Origin: a virus
Strand: one strand, 5' to 3'
Length of the DNA: 28,583 nt
IMG/VR virus record: IMGVR_UViG_3300020171_000104
Coordinates: 1 to 28,583 of that record
A program made the position numbers and the translations under genes. Below, piece by piece: positions 1 through 7,807 of this stretch. Each line of letters begins with the position of its first letter. Position 1 is the first letter of the stretch. A model generated the notes under the pieces. It was not told the origin of the DNA and searched no databases. It worked only from the letters and a program-made list of their open reading frames with translations.

Positions 1-1
1 C

Positions 2-283
2 GGGGTTGAGCCGGTCCAGACCCTGCCTGCGGATAACCGGGTGATCAAGACTCCGGAGGACGCGGTGATGGCCCTGGGGGATGTGATCGAGAAGAAGTTG
101 AACACCATGCTGACCCAGCCGGGGGGCATATCTCTGTCGGCAGTGAAAGAGATCAAGCAGGCCGTGGAACTGGTGGAGAAGATGCGGGAGAAATATGCGG
201 ATGCAGAGGGCAAGGCTTTGAAAAAAGGCGGGCTGTCCGATGAGGTGGCCAACGATATCCGCGCCAAAATATTGGGGCTATAG
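2..283 (+). CDS. Mu gp27-like protein (DUF3486, presumed small terminase), C-terminal part only
   Basis: The reading frame is open from the first bases of the window, so the gene starts upstream; a GTG at 41 is only an internal candidate. The visible 90-odd residues are mostly helical and charged (a segment with EIKQAVELVEKMREKY) and end in RAKILGL two bases before the next start. It sits directly before the large terminase, which is where gp27 lies in Mu-like phages. In that family the protein is thought to be the small terminase subunit that recognises packaging DNA. The DNA-binding N-terminus is not in view, so the assignment rests on position and the style of the C-terminus. Confidence 0.65.
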   Translation, partial: GVEPVQTLPADNRVIKTPEDAVMALGDVIEKKLNTMLTQPGGISLSAVKEIKQAVELVEKMREKYADAEGKALKKGGLSDEVANDIRAKILGL

Positions 284-285
284 CG

Positions 286-1821
286 ATGAAGGGCTGGCCG
301 GGAAAAGAAAACAGGGAGTTGCGGCGTCCGGATCTGTGTCCGGATGTTTTTCTTCCCTATCAGAAAAAATGGGTGGCCGATCTTTCCCCTGTGAAAATCA
401 TGGAGAAATCCCGGCGCATCGGCCTGTCCTGGGGCGAGGCTGCGGATGACGCCCTTCTGGCCGCCAGCGAGTCCGGCATGGATGTGTTCTACATCGGCTA
501 CAACAAGGACATGGCCCTGGAGTTTATCGAGGATTGCGCCATGTGGAGCCGGTTTTACAATCAGGCGGCGGGCGAAATCGAAGAATTCATCTGGGAAGAT
601 GAAGGGGCGGAGAAAAAAGATATCCAGGCGTTCCGGATAAAGTTCCCCTCGGGATTCAAGGTGGTGGCCCTTTCCTCCCGGCCCGCCAACCTTCGCGGAA
701 AACAGGGCAAGATTGTGATTGACGAGGCTGCTTTTCACGACGATCTGGCCGGGCTGCTCAAGGCGGCCATGGCCATGCTCATGTGGGGCGGCCGGGTGGT
801 GATCATCTCCACCCACAACGGGGATGACCATCCGTTCAACGAGCTGATCAACGACGTACGCAAGGCCCGGAAACCCTACAGCCTGCACCGGGTGACGATT
901 GATGACGCCCTGGAGCAGGGGCTGTATCAGCGGATTTGTTTGCGGCTCAAAAAAGAATGGTCCGCCGGGGCTGAAGCGCAATGGCGGGCGTCCTTGTTCG
1001 ATTTTTACGGGGATGACGCGGAAGAGGAATTGCTGTGCGTTCCGGCCAAGGGCGGCGGAGCCTATCTCACCCGCATGATGATCGAGGCGTGCATGAGCGA
1101 TGAGATCCCGGTGATCCGCTGGATGCCTCCGGCCAAGGACTTTGTCCACTGGCCGGATGACGTTCGCTATAAAGACATGGCAGCCTGGCTGGAAGCCGAA
1201 GTGTTACCGATTCTGAAAGCCAAGGTGCTGACCGACCGGAAATCCTGGTTTGGCGAGGATTTCGGGCGGACCTGCGATTTGACGGTTATCTGGCCCCTGC
1301 AGGAAATGCCCGGCCTGAAATACTGGACGCCCTTTCTGCTGGAGCTTCGGGACTGCCCGTTCACCCAGCAGGAACAGGCGCTTTTTTATGTGGCGGACCG
1401 GCTTCCAAAATTATGCGGGGGGGCTTTGGACAAAGGGGGAAACGGGGCTTTTCTGGCCGAGCGGGCCATGCAGAAGTACGGGGAAGACCGGATTCAGCAG
1501 GTGGCTTTTTCTTCGGCCTGGTACCTGGAAAACATGCCGCCCATGAAGGCGTGCTTTGAAGACAAGACCACCAGCATTCCAAGGGACAACGATATTCTGG
1601 ATGATTTCCGGGCCATCAAGAAGATCCAAGGCATTCCACGGGTGCCGTCGGATGCCAGGACCCTGAGCCGGGTGGGTGGAAAACGCCACGGGGATGCGGC
1701 CGTTGCCAAGTGCCTGGCGGTATTCGCGGCGAGGAACATTGACGGATACGGCGTGATCGAATTCCAATCCACCGGCACCAAACGCACGCACACCCGAACC
1801 GAAAGGTTTTTAAATGGCTGA
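286..1821 (+). CDS. Mu gp28-like terminase large subunit (packaging ATPase and nuclease)
   Basis: This is the packaging motor: the ATPase pumps phage DNA through the portal and the nuclease cuts it. A Walker A-like loop KSRRIGLSWG lies at about residues 41-50, Walker B KIVIDEAAF at 142-150, and the coupling motif VVIISTHNG at 171-179. The RNase H-like nuclease half follows, with acidic candidates in GEDFGRTCDL (around residues 323-332) and GALDKGGNG (around 379-387). The 511-aa length is normal for the family. The start ATG at 286 follows the preceding stop by 2 nt, and its stop overlaps the portal start by 8 nt, so translation is coupled. Family assignment is secure; exact catalytic residues are inferred. 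Confidence 0.95.
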   Translation: MKGWPGKENRELRRPDLCPDVFLPYQKKWVADLSPVKIMEKSRRIGLSWGEAADDALLAASESGMDVFYIGYNKDMALEFIEDCAMWSRFYNQAAGEIEEFIWEDEGAEKKDIQAFRIKFPSGFKVVALSSRPANLRGKQGKIVIDEAAFHDDLAGLLKAAMAMLMWGGRVVIISTHNGDDHPFNELINDVRKARKPYSLHRVTIDDALEQGLYQRICLRLKKEWSAGAEAQWRASLFDFYGDDAEEELLCVPAKGGGAYLTRMMIEACMSDEIPVIRWMPPAKDFVHWPDDVRYKDMAAWLEAEVLPILKAKVLTDRKSWFGEDFGRTCDLTVIWPLQEMPGLKYWTPFLLELRDCPFTQQEQALFYVADRLPKLCGGALDKGGNGAFLAERAMQKYGEDRIQQVAFSSAWYLENMPPMKACFEDKTTSIPRDNDILDDFRAIKKIQGIPRVPSDARTLSRVGGKRHGDAAVAKCLAVFAARNIDGYGVIEFQSTGTKRTHTRTERFLNG

Positions 1822-3319
1822 AGCAAACATCAAAAAGCCCCTCACCCCGGAGATCGCCATTGCGGAAAAAGATATCGATATTTTCTCCGGGTGGCTCAAT
1901 CGCATGGAAAACCCGGACCCGGTGCTTCGCTCGGAAGCCACGGGCAAGGGTCTTAAGCTTTACGACGAAGTGGCCCGGGACCCCCACGCGGCGGCGGTGC
2001 TGCAGAGCCGGTACCTGGCCATTGCCGGGTGCGAGTGGGAAGTTCAGCCTGCGGACGAATCGGCCAAAGCCAAAGAAGTTGCGGAGTTTGTGGAATCGGC
2101 CCTTCGGTACGCCAATTTCACCCAGGCTTTGCAGGAACTGATGCAGGCCACGCTTTACGGCTTCTTTGTGGCAGAAATCCTGTGGGGGCAAAAGGACGGA
2201 GCCTGGGTTCCGGAAAAAATCATCGGCAAACATCCCAGGCGCTTTTCATTCGACATGAACCGGGAGCTGCGACTTTTAACCCCGGCCAACACGATTGACG
2301 GGGAATCCGTGCCGGACCGGAAATTCATTGTTTTCAGTTATGGCAGTTCGGACAATCCCTATGGCTGCGGCCTGGGGCAAAAGCTCTGGTGGCCCGTATG
2401 GTTCAAGAAAAACGGTATCAAGTTCTGGCTGGTGTTTCTGGAAAAATTCGGAATGCCCACGGGCCACGGCAAATACCCGCCGGGCACGGATGCGGCCGGG
2501 ATCGCAAAACTGGTGGAGGCCCTGGACGCCATCCAGTCCGAAACAGGCATTGCCACGCCCGACACGATGGAGATCGAGCTGCTGGAAGCGGCCCGGTCCG
2601 GCAATGTGACCTACGAATCCCTGTGCGATTACATGGACCGGCAGGTTTCCAAAGCGGTCCTGGGCCAGACCCTCACCACGGAAGTCAAAGGAGAAGGCTC
2701 TTTGGCAGCCGGAAAAGTACATAACGATGTGCGCCAGGACCTGAAAAAAGCCGATGCGGACCTGCTGTCCGAAGTGGTCAACGACACGCTGGTGCATTGG
2801 ATCGTGGATTATAATTTTGCAGGGGTGGAGAAGTATCCCACCCTGTGGCTCCGGACGGAGGAAGAAGAAGACTTAAAGCCCCTGGCCGAGCGTGACGAGA
2901 TTCTTTCCAGGATCGGGTTAAAAATCCCCACCCGGTATTTTTACGACACCTACGGGATTCCGGAACCGGATGCCAAGGAGGATGTGGTGGCCGGGTCCGG
3001 GTCAGCACATCCTGAAAAAGAGCCGCCCGTCAACACAAAACCCGGCGAGTTCGCGGAAAAACCAGGCTTCACCCCGGAGCAGCAGGCCATCGAAGGCCTG
3101 GCCGATCAAGGCGTTGAGAAAGCCGGGGCTTTGTTCGCGGACCATGAAAAGAAGATTCTGGAAGCGGTTCTGGCCGCCTCCTCCTATGAAGACGCCCAAA
3201 TCCGTCTGCTTTCGGTTTATCCGGACTTGGATACCCAAGGGTTGAGCGATCTGCTGGAACGCTCCCTGGTGACTGCGGACCTGTTCGGAAGATACACGGT
3301 GGGAGAAGAAATCAAATGA
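1814..3319 (+). CDS. Mu gp29-like portal protein (DUF935)
   Basis: 501 aa. This is the dodecameric portal at the capsid vertex through which DNA enters and leaves. The N-terminus (NIKKPLTPEIAIAEKDIDIF) and the central region with FVAEILWG and KFWLVFLEKFGMPTGHGKYP are typical of the DUF935 portal family, followed by the conserved helical part around LGQTLTTEVKGEGSLAAG. The gene lies between terminase and minor head protein as in Mu. It overlaps terminase by 8 nt and the next gene by 4 nt (ATGA). The C-terminal roughly 100 residues after VVAGSGSAHPEKE are a linker plus a helical tail, as commonly seen in this family. Confidence 0.93.
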   Translation: MAEANIKKPLTPEIAIAEKDIDIFSGWLNRMENPDPVLRSEATGKGLKLYDEVARDPHAAAVLQSRYLAIAGCEWEVQPADESAKAKEVAEFVESALRYANFTQALQELMQATLYGFFVAEILWGQKDGAWVPEKIIGKHPRRFSFDMNRELRLLTPANTIDGESVPDRKFIVFSYGSSDNPYGCGLGQKLWWPVWFKKNGIKFWLVFLEKFGMPTGHGKYPPGTDAAGIAKLVEALDAIQSETGIATPDTMEIELLEAARSGNVTYESLCDYMDRQVSKAVLGQTLTTEVKGEGSLAAGKVHNDVRQDLKKADADLLSEVVNDTLVHWIVDYNFAGVEKYPTLWLRTEEEEDLKPLAERDEILSRIGLKIPTRYFYDTYGIPEPDAKEDVVAGSGSAHPEKEPPVNTKPGEFAEKPGFTPEQQAIEGLADQGVEKAGALFADHEKKILEAVLAASSYEDAQIRLLSVYPDLDTQGLSDLLERSLVTADLFGRYTVGEEIK

Positions 3320-4563
3320 TTCCGGCCCTGACCCCCTTGCCGATGGAAGCGGCTCAAAAGTTCTGGAAAGACAAGGTTATGCTGTCTCCGGGCCAGTATG
3401 CAAAGCTTTCGGAGGAAGCGAAACTCAAAGCGTTTGCGGTTTCAGGCATGGCCAGGGGGGATGAGCTATCCACGGTTTTTACTTCGCTTCAGCGGGCTTT
3501 GGATGACGGGATTCCTTTTGCCGACTTCAGGAAGGATTGTGAAAAGATTTTTGAGCGCAGGGGATGGACCGGCAAGGCCGCCTGGCGGGTGGACAACATC
3601 TTCCGGACCAACATCCAGACCGCTTACAACGTGGGCCGCTATAAAGAAATGCAGGCCGTGAAAAAGACCCGGCCCTTTTGGCAGTACAGCGCGGTGAACG
3701 ACAGCCGGACCCGGCCCGCTCATCTGGCCATGAACGGCAGGGTGTTCCCGGCGGATCATCCGGTGTGGGACACCTGGTACCCGCCCAACGGGTTCCGGTG
3801 CCGGTGCGGCGTGGTCACCCTTTCCCGGCGGGAAGTGGAGCGGGACGGCCTTTTGGTGGAAACCGATGACCCGACCCACAGCCTGGTGGAACCGGTTGAT
3901 CCGGACACCGGAAAACGCCTGCCTGCCAGGACCTTGATGCCTGATCCGGGGTTTGCCTATCATCCGGGAAAAACAGTGTGGGACGGCGTGGTGGACAGTG
4001 CCGTAAAACCGGGAATCTGGCGGGATATGCCGGATCTTCCCGGACCCCCGGACTATCGCAGGCGGAGTCTGGCCAATGTCCGCCCGGACGATATTGCAGA
4101 CTTTGATGCCGGAATGCTTTTGCCTGCCGGGCAAACGGATGATTTTTATCAACGCGAATTCATCTCCAGATACGGAGAAGAAAAAGGGGTGACCGATGCT
4201 GCCGGTGAACCCGTGATTTTAAGCCTCCGGGCCTTGATGGCGGATAAAGCCGCAAAAACCTGGAAGTTCAACAAGCCGGGGCATGGCGAATCCATCGGCA
4301 TTATCGAAGATCTTCTCACCGAGCCTTATGAAATCTGGCTGCTGCCCCAAAAGAATGCCGGTGGAGGAATCCGATTGACCCGTCGTTATGTGGGGTTCTG
4401 GAAAACGGAAGACAAAAAGCGTATTGGCGGGCTGGCTGTTTTTGAATCCTCCGGCGGGGTGTGGCAGGGCGTGACTCAGTTTTTACCCAAACGGCGGGAG
4501 GATTGGGATTTACGGTATGTGGAAAAACACCGGAGGGGGATTTTGTTATGGCCGAAAAAGTAA
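3316..4563 (+). CDS. Mu gp30/F-like minor head protein fused to a C-terminal PBECR-type nuclease-like domain
   Basis: 415 aa. Residues about 40-170 are the phage head morphogenesis (Mu F) domain, with the hallmark RTNIQTAYNVGRY, then NDSRTRPAHLAMNG and the cysteine-bearing PPNGFRCRCGV. A proline-rich linker follows. Residues about 270-415 look like the PBECR1-type domain (barnase/EndoU/ColicinE5-D/RelE-like fold) known as a C-terminal partner of Mu F proteins. Its features are EIWLLPQ, IRLTRRYVGFW, GLAVFE, GVWQGVTQF and the ending RRGILLW. Arginines at 353, 356 and 357 and Thr 387 are possible active-site residues (inference). The F domain helps head assembly or DNA ejection; the nuclease could travel inside the virion. 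It overlaps the portal gene by 4 nt. F domain is certain, nuclease domain probable. Confidence 0.88.
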   Translation: MIPALTPLPMEAAQKFWKDKVMLSPGQYAKLSEEAKLKAFAVSGMARGDELSTVFTSLQRALDDGIPFADFRKDCEKIFERRGWTGKAAWRVDNIFRTNIQTAYNVGRYKEMQAVKKTRPFWQYSAVNDSRTRPAHLAMNGRVFPADHPVWDTWYPPNGFRCRCGVVTLSRREVERDGLLVETDDPTHSLVEPVDPDTGKRLPARTLMPDPGFAYHPGKTVWDGVVDSAVKPGIWRDMPDLPGPPDYRRRSLANVRPDDIADFDAGMLLPAGQTDDFYQREFISRYGEEKGVTDAAGEPVILSLRALMADKAAKTWKFNKPGHGESIGIIEDLLTEPYEIWLLPQKNAGGGIRLTRRYVGFWKTEDKKRIGGLAVFESSGGVWQGVTQFLPKRREDWDLRYVEKHRRGILLWPKK

Positions 4564-4688
4564 AGGCTGGTTTGGCTCACAAACCCACACGACCATGCCC
4601 TTTAGGCGGGGTGGCCCCCCTTGACATGGGCGTCCTTTGCAGGCTGAGAAACGTATTTATCACTCCTGAAGGGACAAATCAAGCATGA
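4548..4688 (+). CDS. possible 46-aa coupled small ORF between gp30 and gp31
   Basis: An ATG at 4548, inside the last codons of the minor head gene but in another frame, is preceded by a strong Shine-Dalgarno (GGAGGGG at about 4532-4538, 9 nt away). The reading frame runs through the otherwise unusual 121-nt gap and stops at 4686-4688, overlapping the next start in an ATGA. This arrangement suggests translational coupling from gp30 to gp31. The peptide begins MAEKVKAGLAHKPTRPCPLG, has two cysteines and matches no family I recognise. It may be a real small protein or merely a coupling leader. Confidence 0.4.
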   Translation: MAEKVKAGLAHKPTRPCPLGGVAPLDMGVLCRLRNVFITPEGTNQA

Positions 4689-5194
4689 GCGGCGTTTCCA
4701 TCAAAATCAACGACCAGGAAGCCATCGCAAAACTGTCCGACATGCTGAAGCGGTTCGACGATTTAACGCCGGTTCTGCAGGAGATCGGGGAAATTGTGCG
4801 CTCCTCGGTGGAGCGAAATTTCGCAGCAGGCGGACGCCCCAAATGGCCCCAATCCAACCGGGTGAAGGAGTCCGGGGGCCAAACCCTGTCCGACACAGCA
4901 AGGCTCAAACGGTCGTTCAGTGTTTCCGTGGGGACGGACAGCGTCACCGTGGGAACCAACGTGGTCTATGCCGGGGTCCAGCAGTTCGGGGCCAAAAAGG
5001 GCAGCTTCGGAACCGTGACCTTTGCCGTAAAAGCTCATGAGCGTAAAGGCAGGCCGGTAGTGGCACACAAACGGACGGCAGCGCTGCCCTGGGGGGATAT
5101 TCCGGCCCGGCCGTTTCTGATGATCCAGCATGAGGATGAAACGGAAATCAAGGCGGCCCTGGAGGCGTTTTTTTTGGAGGGATTGAGGCGATGA
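4685..5194 (+). CDS. Mu gp31/G-like virion morphogenesis protein
   Basis: 169 aa, of the phage virion morphogenesis family (Mu G / P2 S-type tail completion). Diagnostic stretches are the N-terminal helix DLTPVLQEIGEIVRSSVE, the segment GGRPKWPQ with LSDTARLKRSF, the VVYAGVQQFGAKK block, and IPARPFLMI near the end. The protein is thought to act in head-tail joining or tail completion. It lies between F-like and protease genes as in Mu, and its stop overlaps the protease start by 4 nt. Confidence 0.9.
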   Translation: MSGVSIKINDQEAIAKLSDMLKRFDDLTPVLQEIGEIVRSSVERNFAAGGRPKWPQSNRVKESGGQTLSDTARLKRSFSVSVGTDSVTVGTNVVYAGVQQFGAKKGSFGTVTFAVKAHERKGRPVVAHKRTAALPWGDIPARPFLMIQHEDETEIKAALEAFFLEGLRR

Positions 5195-6294
5195 TAAAAA
5201 ATTTCAAATCTCAAATTTCAAATGTGAAACCCGGCTTTTCCGACTGGGTGGAAATCTTTTCCGGAGGTCTGCAGACCGACAGCCATGGCATGGAACACGA
5301 CGGGGACGCCTTGATTGATGCGGCGGTGGCAAAATTCGACCCGTCCTACCATGAGCCTCCGGCAGTGCTGGGCCATCCCAAGGACGACGCCCCGGCCTTC
5401 GGGTGGGTGGAATCGGTCAAGGTAGAAACCGTGGAAGGAGTAAAACGGCTGTACGCTAAATTCAAGCAAGTGGTGCCGGAGTTCGAGGAGATGGTGAAAA
5501 ACGGCCTGTACAAGAAGCGCTCCGCCTCTTTTTATCCGGACGGACGGCTTCGCCATGTGGGCTGGCTGGGGGCCATGCCTCCGGCAGTGAAGGGTCTGGC
5601 TGATGTGGCGTTTTCCAATGGGGAGGATGCCGTAATATTCGATTTTTTAACTGAGGAGGTTTCAATGAAATTTCAAGATTTTATGGAGGCGTTCAAGTTC
5701 TGGAAAAAGATCCAGGACGACCCGGACACGGATCTTGGTGATCCCATGTTCGGAAAACAAAAACCCGCAAGCGGAGCGGCCAGCTTCACCGAAGCGGACC
5801 TGGAAGCCGCCAAGGCTGAAGCCGCAAGAACCGCCAAGGAGGAAGCCAAAGCCGAAGCGGCAGCATCCTTTGCCGAAGCCGAGAAGAGCCGGAAAAAAGC
5901 TTCGGCCAAAACCCGCATTGACGGCCTTATCGCCACGGGCATCCAACAGGGGAGCCTGGCTCCGGCCTGGAAGGACGCCGGGATCGCGGAGTTCATGGCC
6001 GGGCTGGATTGCGAAGCGGTGGTGAGTTTTGCCGAAGGCTCGGAGAAGAAAACCGGCCTGGACTGGTTCTGTGATTTTCTGGGAACCTTGCCCAAACTGG
6101 TGAATTTTTCCGAAGTGGCCACTCGGGAAACCGACATGAAGACCGGGGCTGCAGCAGACAAGCTCACGGCGCTGGTGAACGCAAGGCTCAAGGAAGACAA
6201 AACCCTGACCTATGGCGCTGCGTTTGCCGAGGTCCAGAAGCAGCACCCGGAGCTTGCTGCGGAATACCGCCGGGAATTTTCAACCGCCCATTGA
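5191..6294 (+). CDS. Mu gp32/I-like prohead protease (with C-terminal scaffold)
   Basis: 367 aa. The N-terminal half is the Mu-like prophage I protein family, the maturation protease, with DWVEIFSGGLQTDSHGM, AVLGHPKDDAPAFGWVES and KKRSASFYPDGRL. The C-terminal half is an Ala/Glu/Lys-rich coiled-coil region (around residues 190-235) typical of capsid scaffolds. The start ATG at 5191 has GGAGGG upstream and overlaps gp31 by 4 nt. Its first codons (MIKNFKSQISNVK) are encoded by a copy of a short dispersed repeat, so the repeat has become part of the protein. A second in-frame start at 5665 yields the scaffold alone. Catalytic residues are not assigned. Confidence 0.9.
   Translation: MIKNFKSQISNVKPGFSDWVEIFSGGLQTDSHGMEHDGDALIDAAVAKFDPSYHEPPAVLGHPKDDAPAFGWVESVKVETVEGVKRLYAKFKQVVPEFEEMVKNGLYKKRSASFYPDGRLRHVGWLGAMPPAVKGLADVAFSNGEDAVIFDFLTEEVSMKFQDFMEAFKFWKKIQDDPDTDLGDPMFGKQKPASGAASFTEADLEAAKAEAARTAKEEAKAEAAASFAEAEKSRKKASAKTRIDGLIATGIQQGSLAPAWKDAGIAEFMAGLDCEAVVSFAEGSEKKTGLDWFCDFLGTLPKLVNFSEVATRETDMKTGAAADKLTALVNARLKEDKTLTYGAAFAEVQKQHPELAAEYRREFSTAH
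5202..5223 (+). repeat. dispersed 22-nt AT-rich repeat, copy A
   Basis: This 22-nt sequence beginning TTTCAAATCTCAAATTTC occurs here inside the first codons of the protease gene. It occurs again in exact inverted orientation at 8270-8291. Confidence 0.85.
5653..5660 (+). promoter_or_regulatory. internal ribosome binding site for the nested scaffold
   Basis: GAGGAGGT sits 4 nt before the ATG at 5665, inside the protease reading frame (encoding part of TEEVSM). It is a near-complete anti-SD complement and stronger than the site used for the full-length gene, which fits a scaffold made in large excess over protease. Confidence 0.75.
5665..6294 (+). CDS. nested in-frame scaffold protein (Mu Z-like) from internal start in gp32
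   Basis: Within the protease gene an ATG at 5665 is in the same frame and has a near-perfect Shine-Dalgarno, GAGGAGGT at 5653-5660, with 4 nt between it and the start. Translation from there gives a 209-aa product, residues 159-367 of the protease. It begins MKFQDFMEAFKFWKKI and contains the Ala/Glu/Lys coiled-coil. In Mu the scaffold Z is likewise made from an internal start in gene I, so the protein that shapes the prohead is separate from, but identical to, the tail of its protease. The site is seen in sequence; the role comes from the family. Confidence 0.8.
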   Translation: MKFQDFMEAFKFWKKIQDDPDTDLGDPMFGKQKPASGAASFTEADLEAAKAEAARTAKEEAKAEAAASFAEAEKSRKKASAKTRIDGLIATGIQQGSLAPAWKDAGIAEFMAGLDCEAVVSFAEGSEKKTGLDWFCDFLGTLPKLVNFSEVATRETDMKTGAAADKLTALVNARLKEDKTLTYGAAFAEVQKQHPELAAEYRREFSTAH

Positions 6295-6340
6295 TTCCGG
6301 GCCTGTCCGGCATGACTTCAACCCAAGGAGACAATGAAAA

Positions 6341-6739
6341 ATGACAACTGAAAATGCAGTATTGGACATAACCCTTCCCGCTGATGAAGACCTCAGCAAT
6401 GATCAGTACCGGATCGTGGTCCTGGACGCAAGTTCGGCCAGGGTGCGACGGCCCAACGCCGCCACGGAAATTCCCCTGGGAGTGCTCCAAAACACGCCCA
6501 ACGCTGCAGGCAAGGCGGCTGCGGTTCGGCCCATCGGCTGCGGAGGCATCAGCAAAATTCAACTGGGCGCAACCCTTGGCATCGGGGTGATTGCAGGGAT
6601 GGAATACGTTTCTGCCACCGATGCCGGAAAAGCCGTTGCGGCCGTGGCCACGCAATACCCCGTGGGCGTGCTGCTGGAAGGCGGGGCCGAGGATGAGCTG
6701 GGCTCGATGTTACTGACGCCCCTGACCGTAAAAGCGTAA
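6341..6739 (+). CDS. small head decoration/stabilisation-type protein (DUF2190-like)
   Basis: 132 aa, directly before the major capsid gene. It is Gly/Ala/Val rich with the pattern PLGVLQNTPNAAGKAAAVRP, then GGISKIQLG, MEYVSATDAGKA and YPVGVLLEGG. This matches small beta-rich capsid cement proteins (DUF2190 type) found between scaffold and capsid genes of Mu-like phages. The start at 6341 is supported by AAGGAG at 6325-6330. Members bind the capsid surface to stabilise expanded heads; that role is inferred from family and position. Confidence 0.75.
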   Translation: MTTENAVLDITLPADEDLSNDQYRIVVLDASSARVRRPNAATEIPLGVLQNTPNAAGKAAAVRPIGCGGISKIQLGATLGIGVIAGMEYVSATDAGKAVAAVATQYPVGVLLEGGAEDELGSMLLTPLTVKA

Positions 6740-6769
6740 AATACTTCTAAACAAGAGGAGGATTGGAAT

Positions 6770-7759
6770 ATGGCACAGCCGAATGTGGAATCGTTGCTCG
6801 TTGCAGGGCCTTTAAAAGACGCGAGCATTGCCTATCGAAACAAAAGTTACATCGGAGACCGGGTCTTCCCGATTCTGGACGGGGTTTCCAAGGAAGCCAA
6901 AATTGCAAGATATCTCAAGGGAGCCTGGTTCCGGGATGAAGCGGACGTGCGCGCTCCCGGTACCAGGGCCAAGCGGGGCGGGTTTCCGGTGGACATGCTG
7001 GACATCTCCACCAAAGAGTACGCCTTTGCCAAGGAGGTCACCGATGAGGATCGTGACGCCGCGACCGAGTCCAATGCCCCTCCGCTGGAACCCGACCAGG
7101 ACGCCATCGAATTTGCCTCGGACAAAATTGACCTGAAAAAGGAACGCCGGATTGCCTCCCTGGTTCTGGATGGCACCTGGTCCGGAGTCGCAGGAGAGGA
7201 TGCTGCAGGCTTGTGGGCACCCAACGACACGACCAACACCCTGATCACGGACATCACCACCCGGATTGAAACCATCCGGAGCAACACCGGGCTTCGTCCG
7301 AACGTCCTGATTCTGGATTTTGGCACCTACAACAAAGTCAAGCAATTGGACACCCTGTTGGACCGAATCAAATACACCGAGCGGGGCGTACTGACCGCCC
7401 ATATGATCGCGGCCATTTTTGATCTGGATGAAGTCCTTCTGGGAGAGGCGATTTATTCATCCGCCAAGGAAACCAAGGCCGGAACGGACTTTACGGCAGT
7501 GAACGTGTGGGAGAAAAACCCAGGCAAAGGCTCCGCGTTTCTTTTCTACCGGCCTTACAGGCCCGGCCGAAAAACACCCTCTGCCGGGTACCAGGCCAGG
7601 ACCAAATACAAAACCAAAGAAGGCGGGGCCGTACGCAGGGTCACCACCTGGCGGGAGAGCGCAGAACACCAGGATGTGTATGAGGTGGCTGAAAAAACCG
7701 ACATCGTGCAGACCGGGTCGGATCTTGGCTTTCTCTGGACGGATACGATTCTGACGTAA
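6770..7759 (+). CDS. major capsid (head) protein
   Basis: 329 aa. Position after scaffold and decoration genes and a strong ribosome site (GAGGAGG at about 6755-6761) identify the main shell protein. Supporting segments are NKSYIGDRVFPILDG, the conserved EYAFAKEVTDEDRDAA, LKKERRIASLVLDG, RSNTGLRPNVLILDFGTYNKV and ITAHM-type helix LTAHMIAAIFDLDEVLLGEA. These are characteristic of a capsid family common in Mu-like phages of deltaproteobacteria that has an HK97-type fold (fold inferred). No N-terminal pro-sequence is obvious. Confidence 0.88.
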   Translation: MAQPNVESLLVAGPLKDASIAYRNKSYIGDRVFPILDGVSKEAKIARYLKGAWFRDEADVRAPGTRAKRGGFPVDMLDISTKEYAFAKEVTDEDRDAATESNAPPLEPDQDAIEFASDKIDLKKERRIASLVLDGTWSGVAGEDAAGLWAPNDTTNTLITDITTRIETIRSNTGLRPNVLILDFGTYNKVKQLDTLLDRIKYTERGVLTAHMIAAIFDLDEVLLGEAIYSSAKETKAGTDFTAVNVWEKNPGKGSAFLFYRPYRPGRKTPSAGYQARTKYKTKEGGAVRRVTTWRESAEHQDVYEVAEKTDIVQTGSDLGFLWTDTILT

Positions 7760-7770
7760 CCGGATAGGAG

Positions 7771-7793
7771 GGGCGGGCATAAAACCCGCCCCT
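7771..7793 (+). repeat. 23-nt hairpin-forming GC repeat, copy A
   Basis: The sequence beginning GGGCGGGCATAAAACCCGCC folds on itself (GGGCGGG/CCCGCCC, 7-nt loop). It recurs exactly in inverted orientation at 10622-10644. It fills the short gap between the capsid and gp36 genes, just upstream of the gp36 ribosome site. Confidence 0.85.
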
Positions 7794-7807
7794 GTAAAGG
7801 GAATCAC

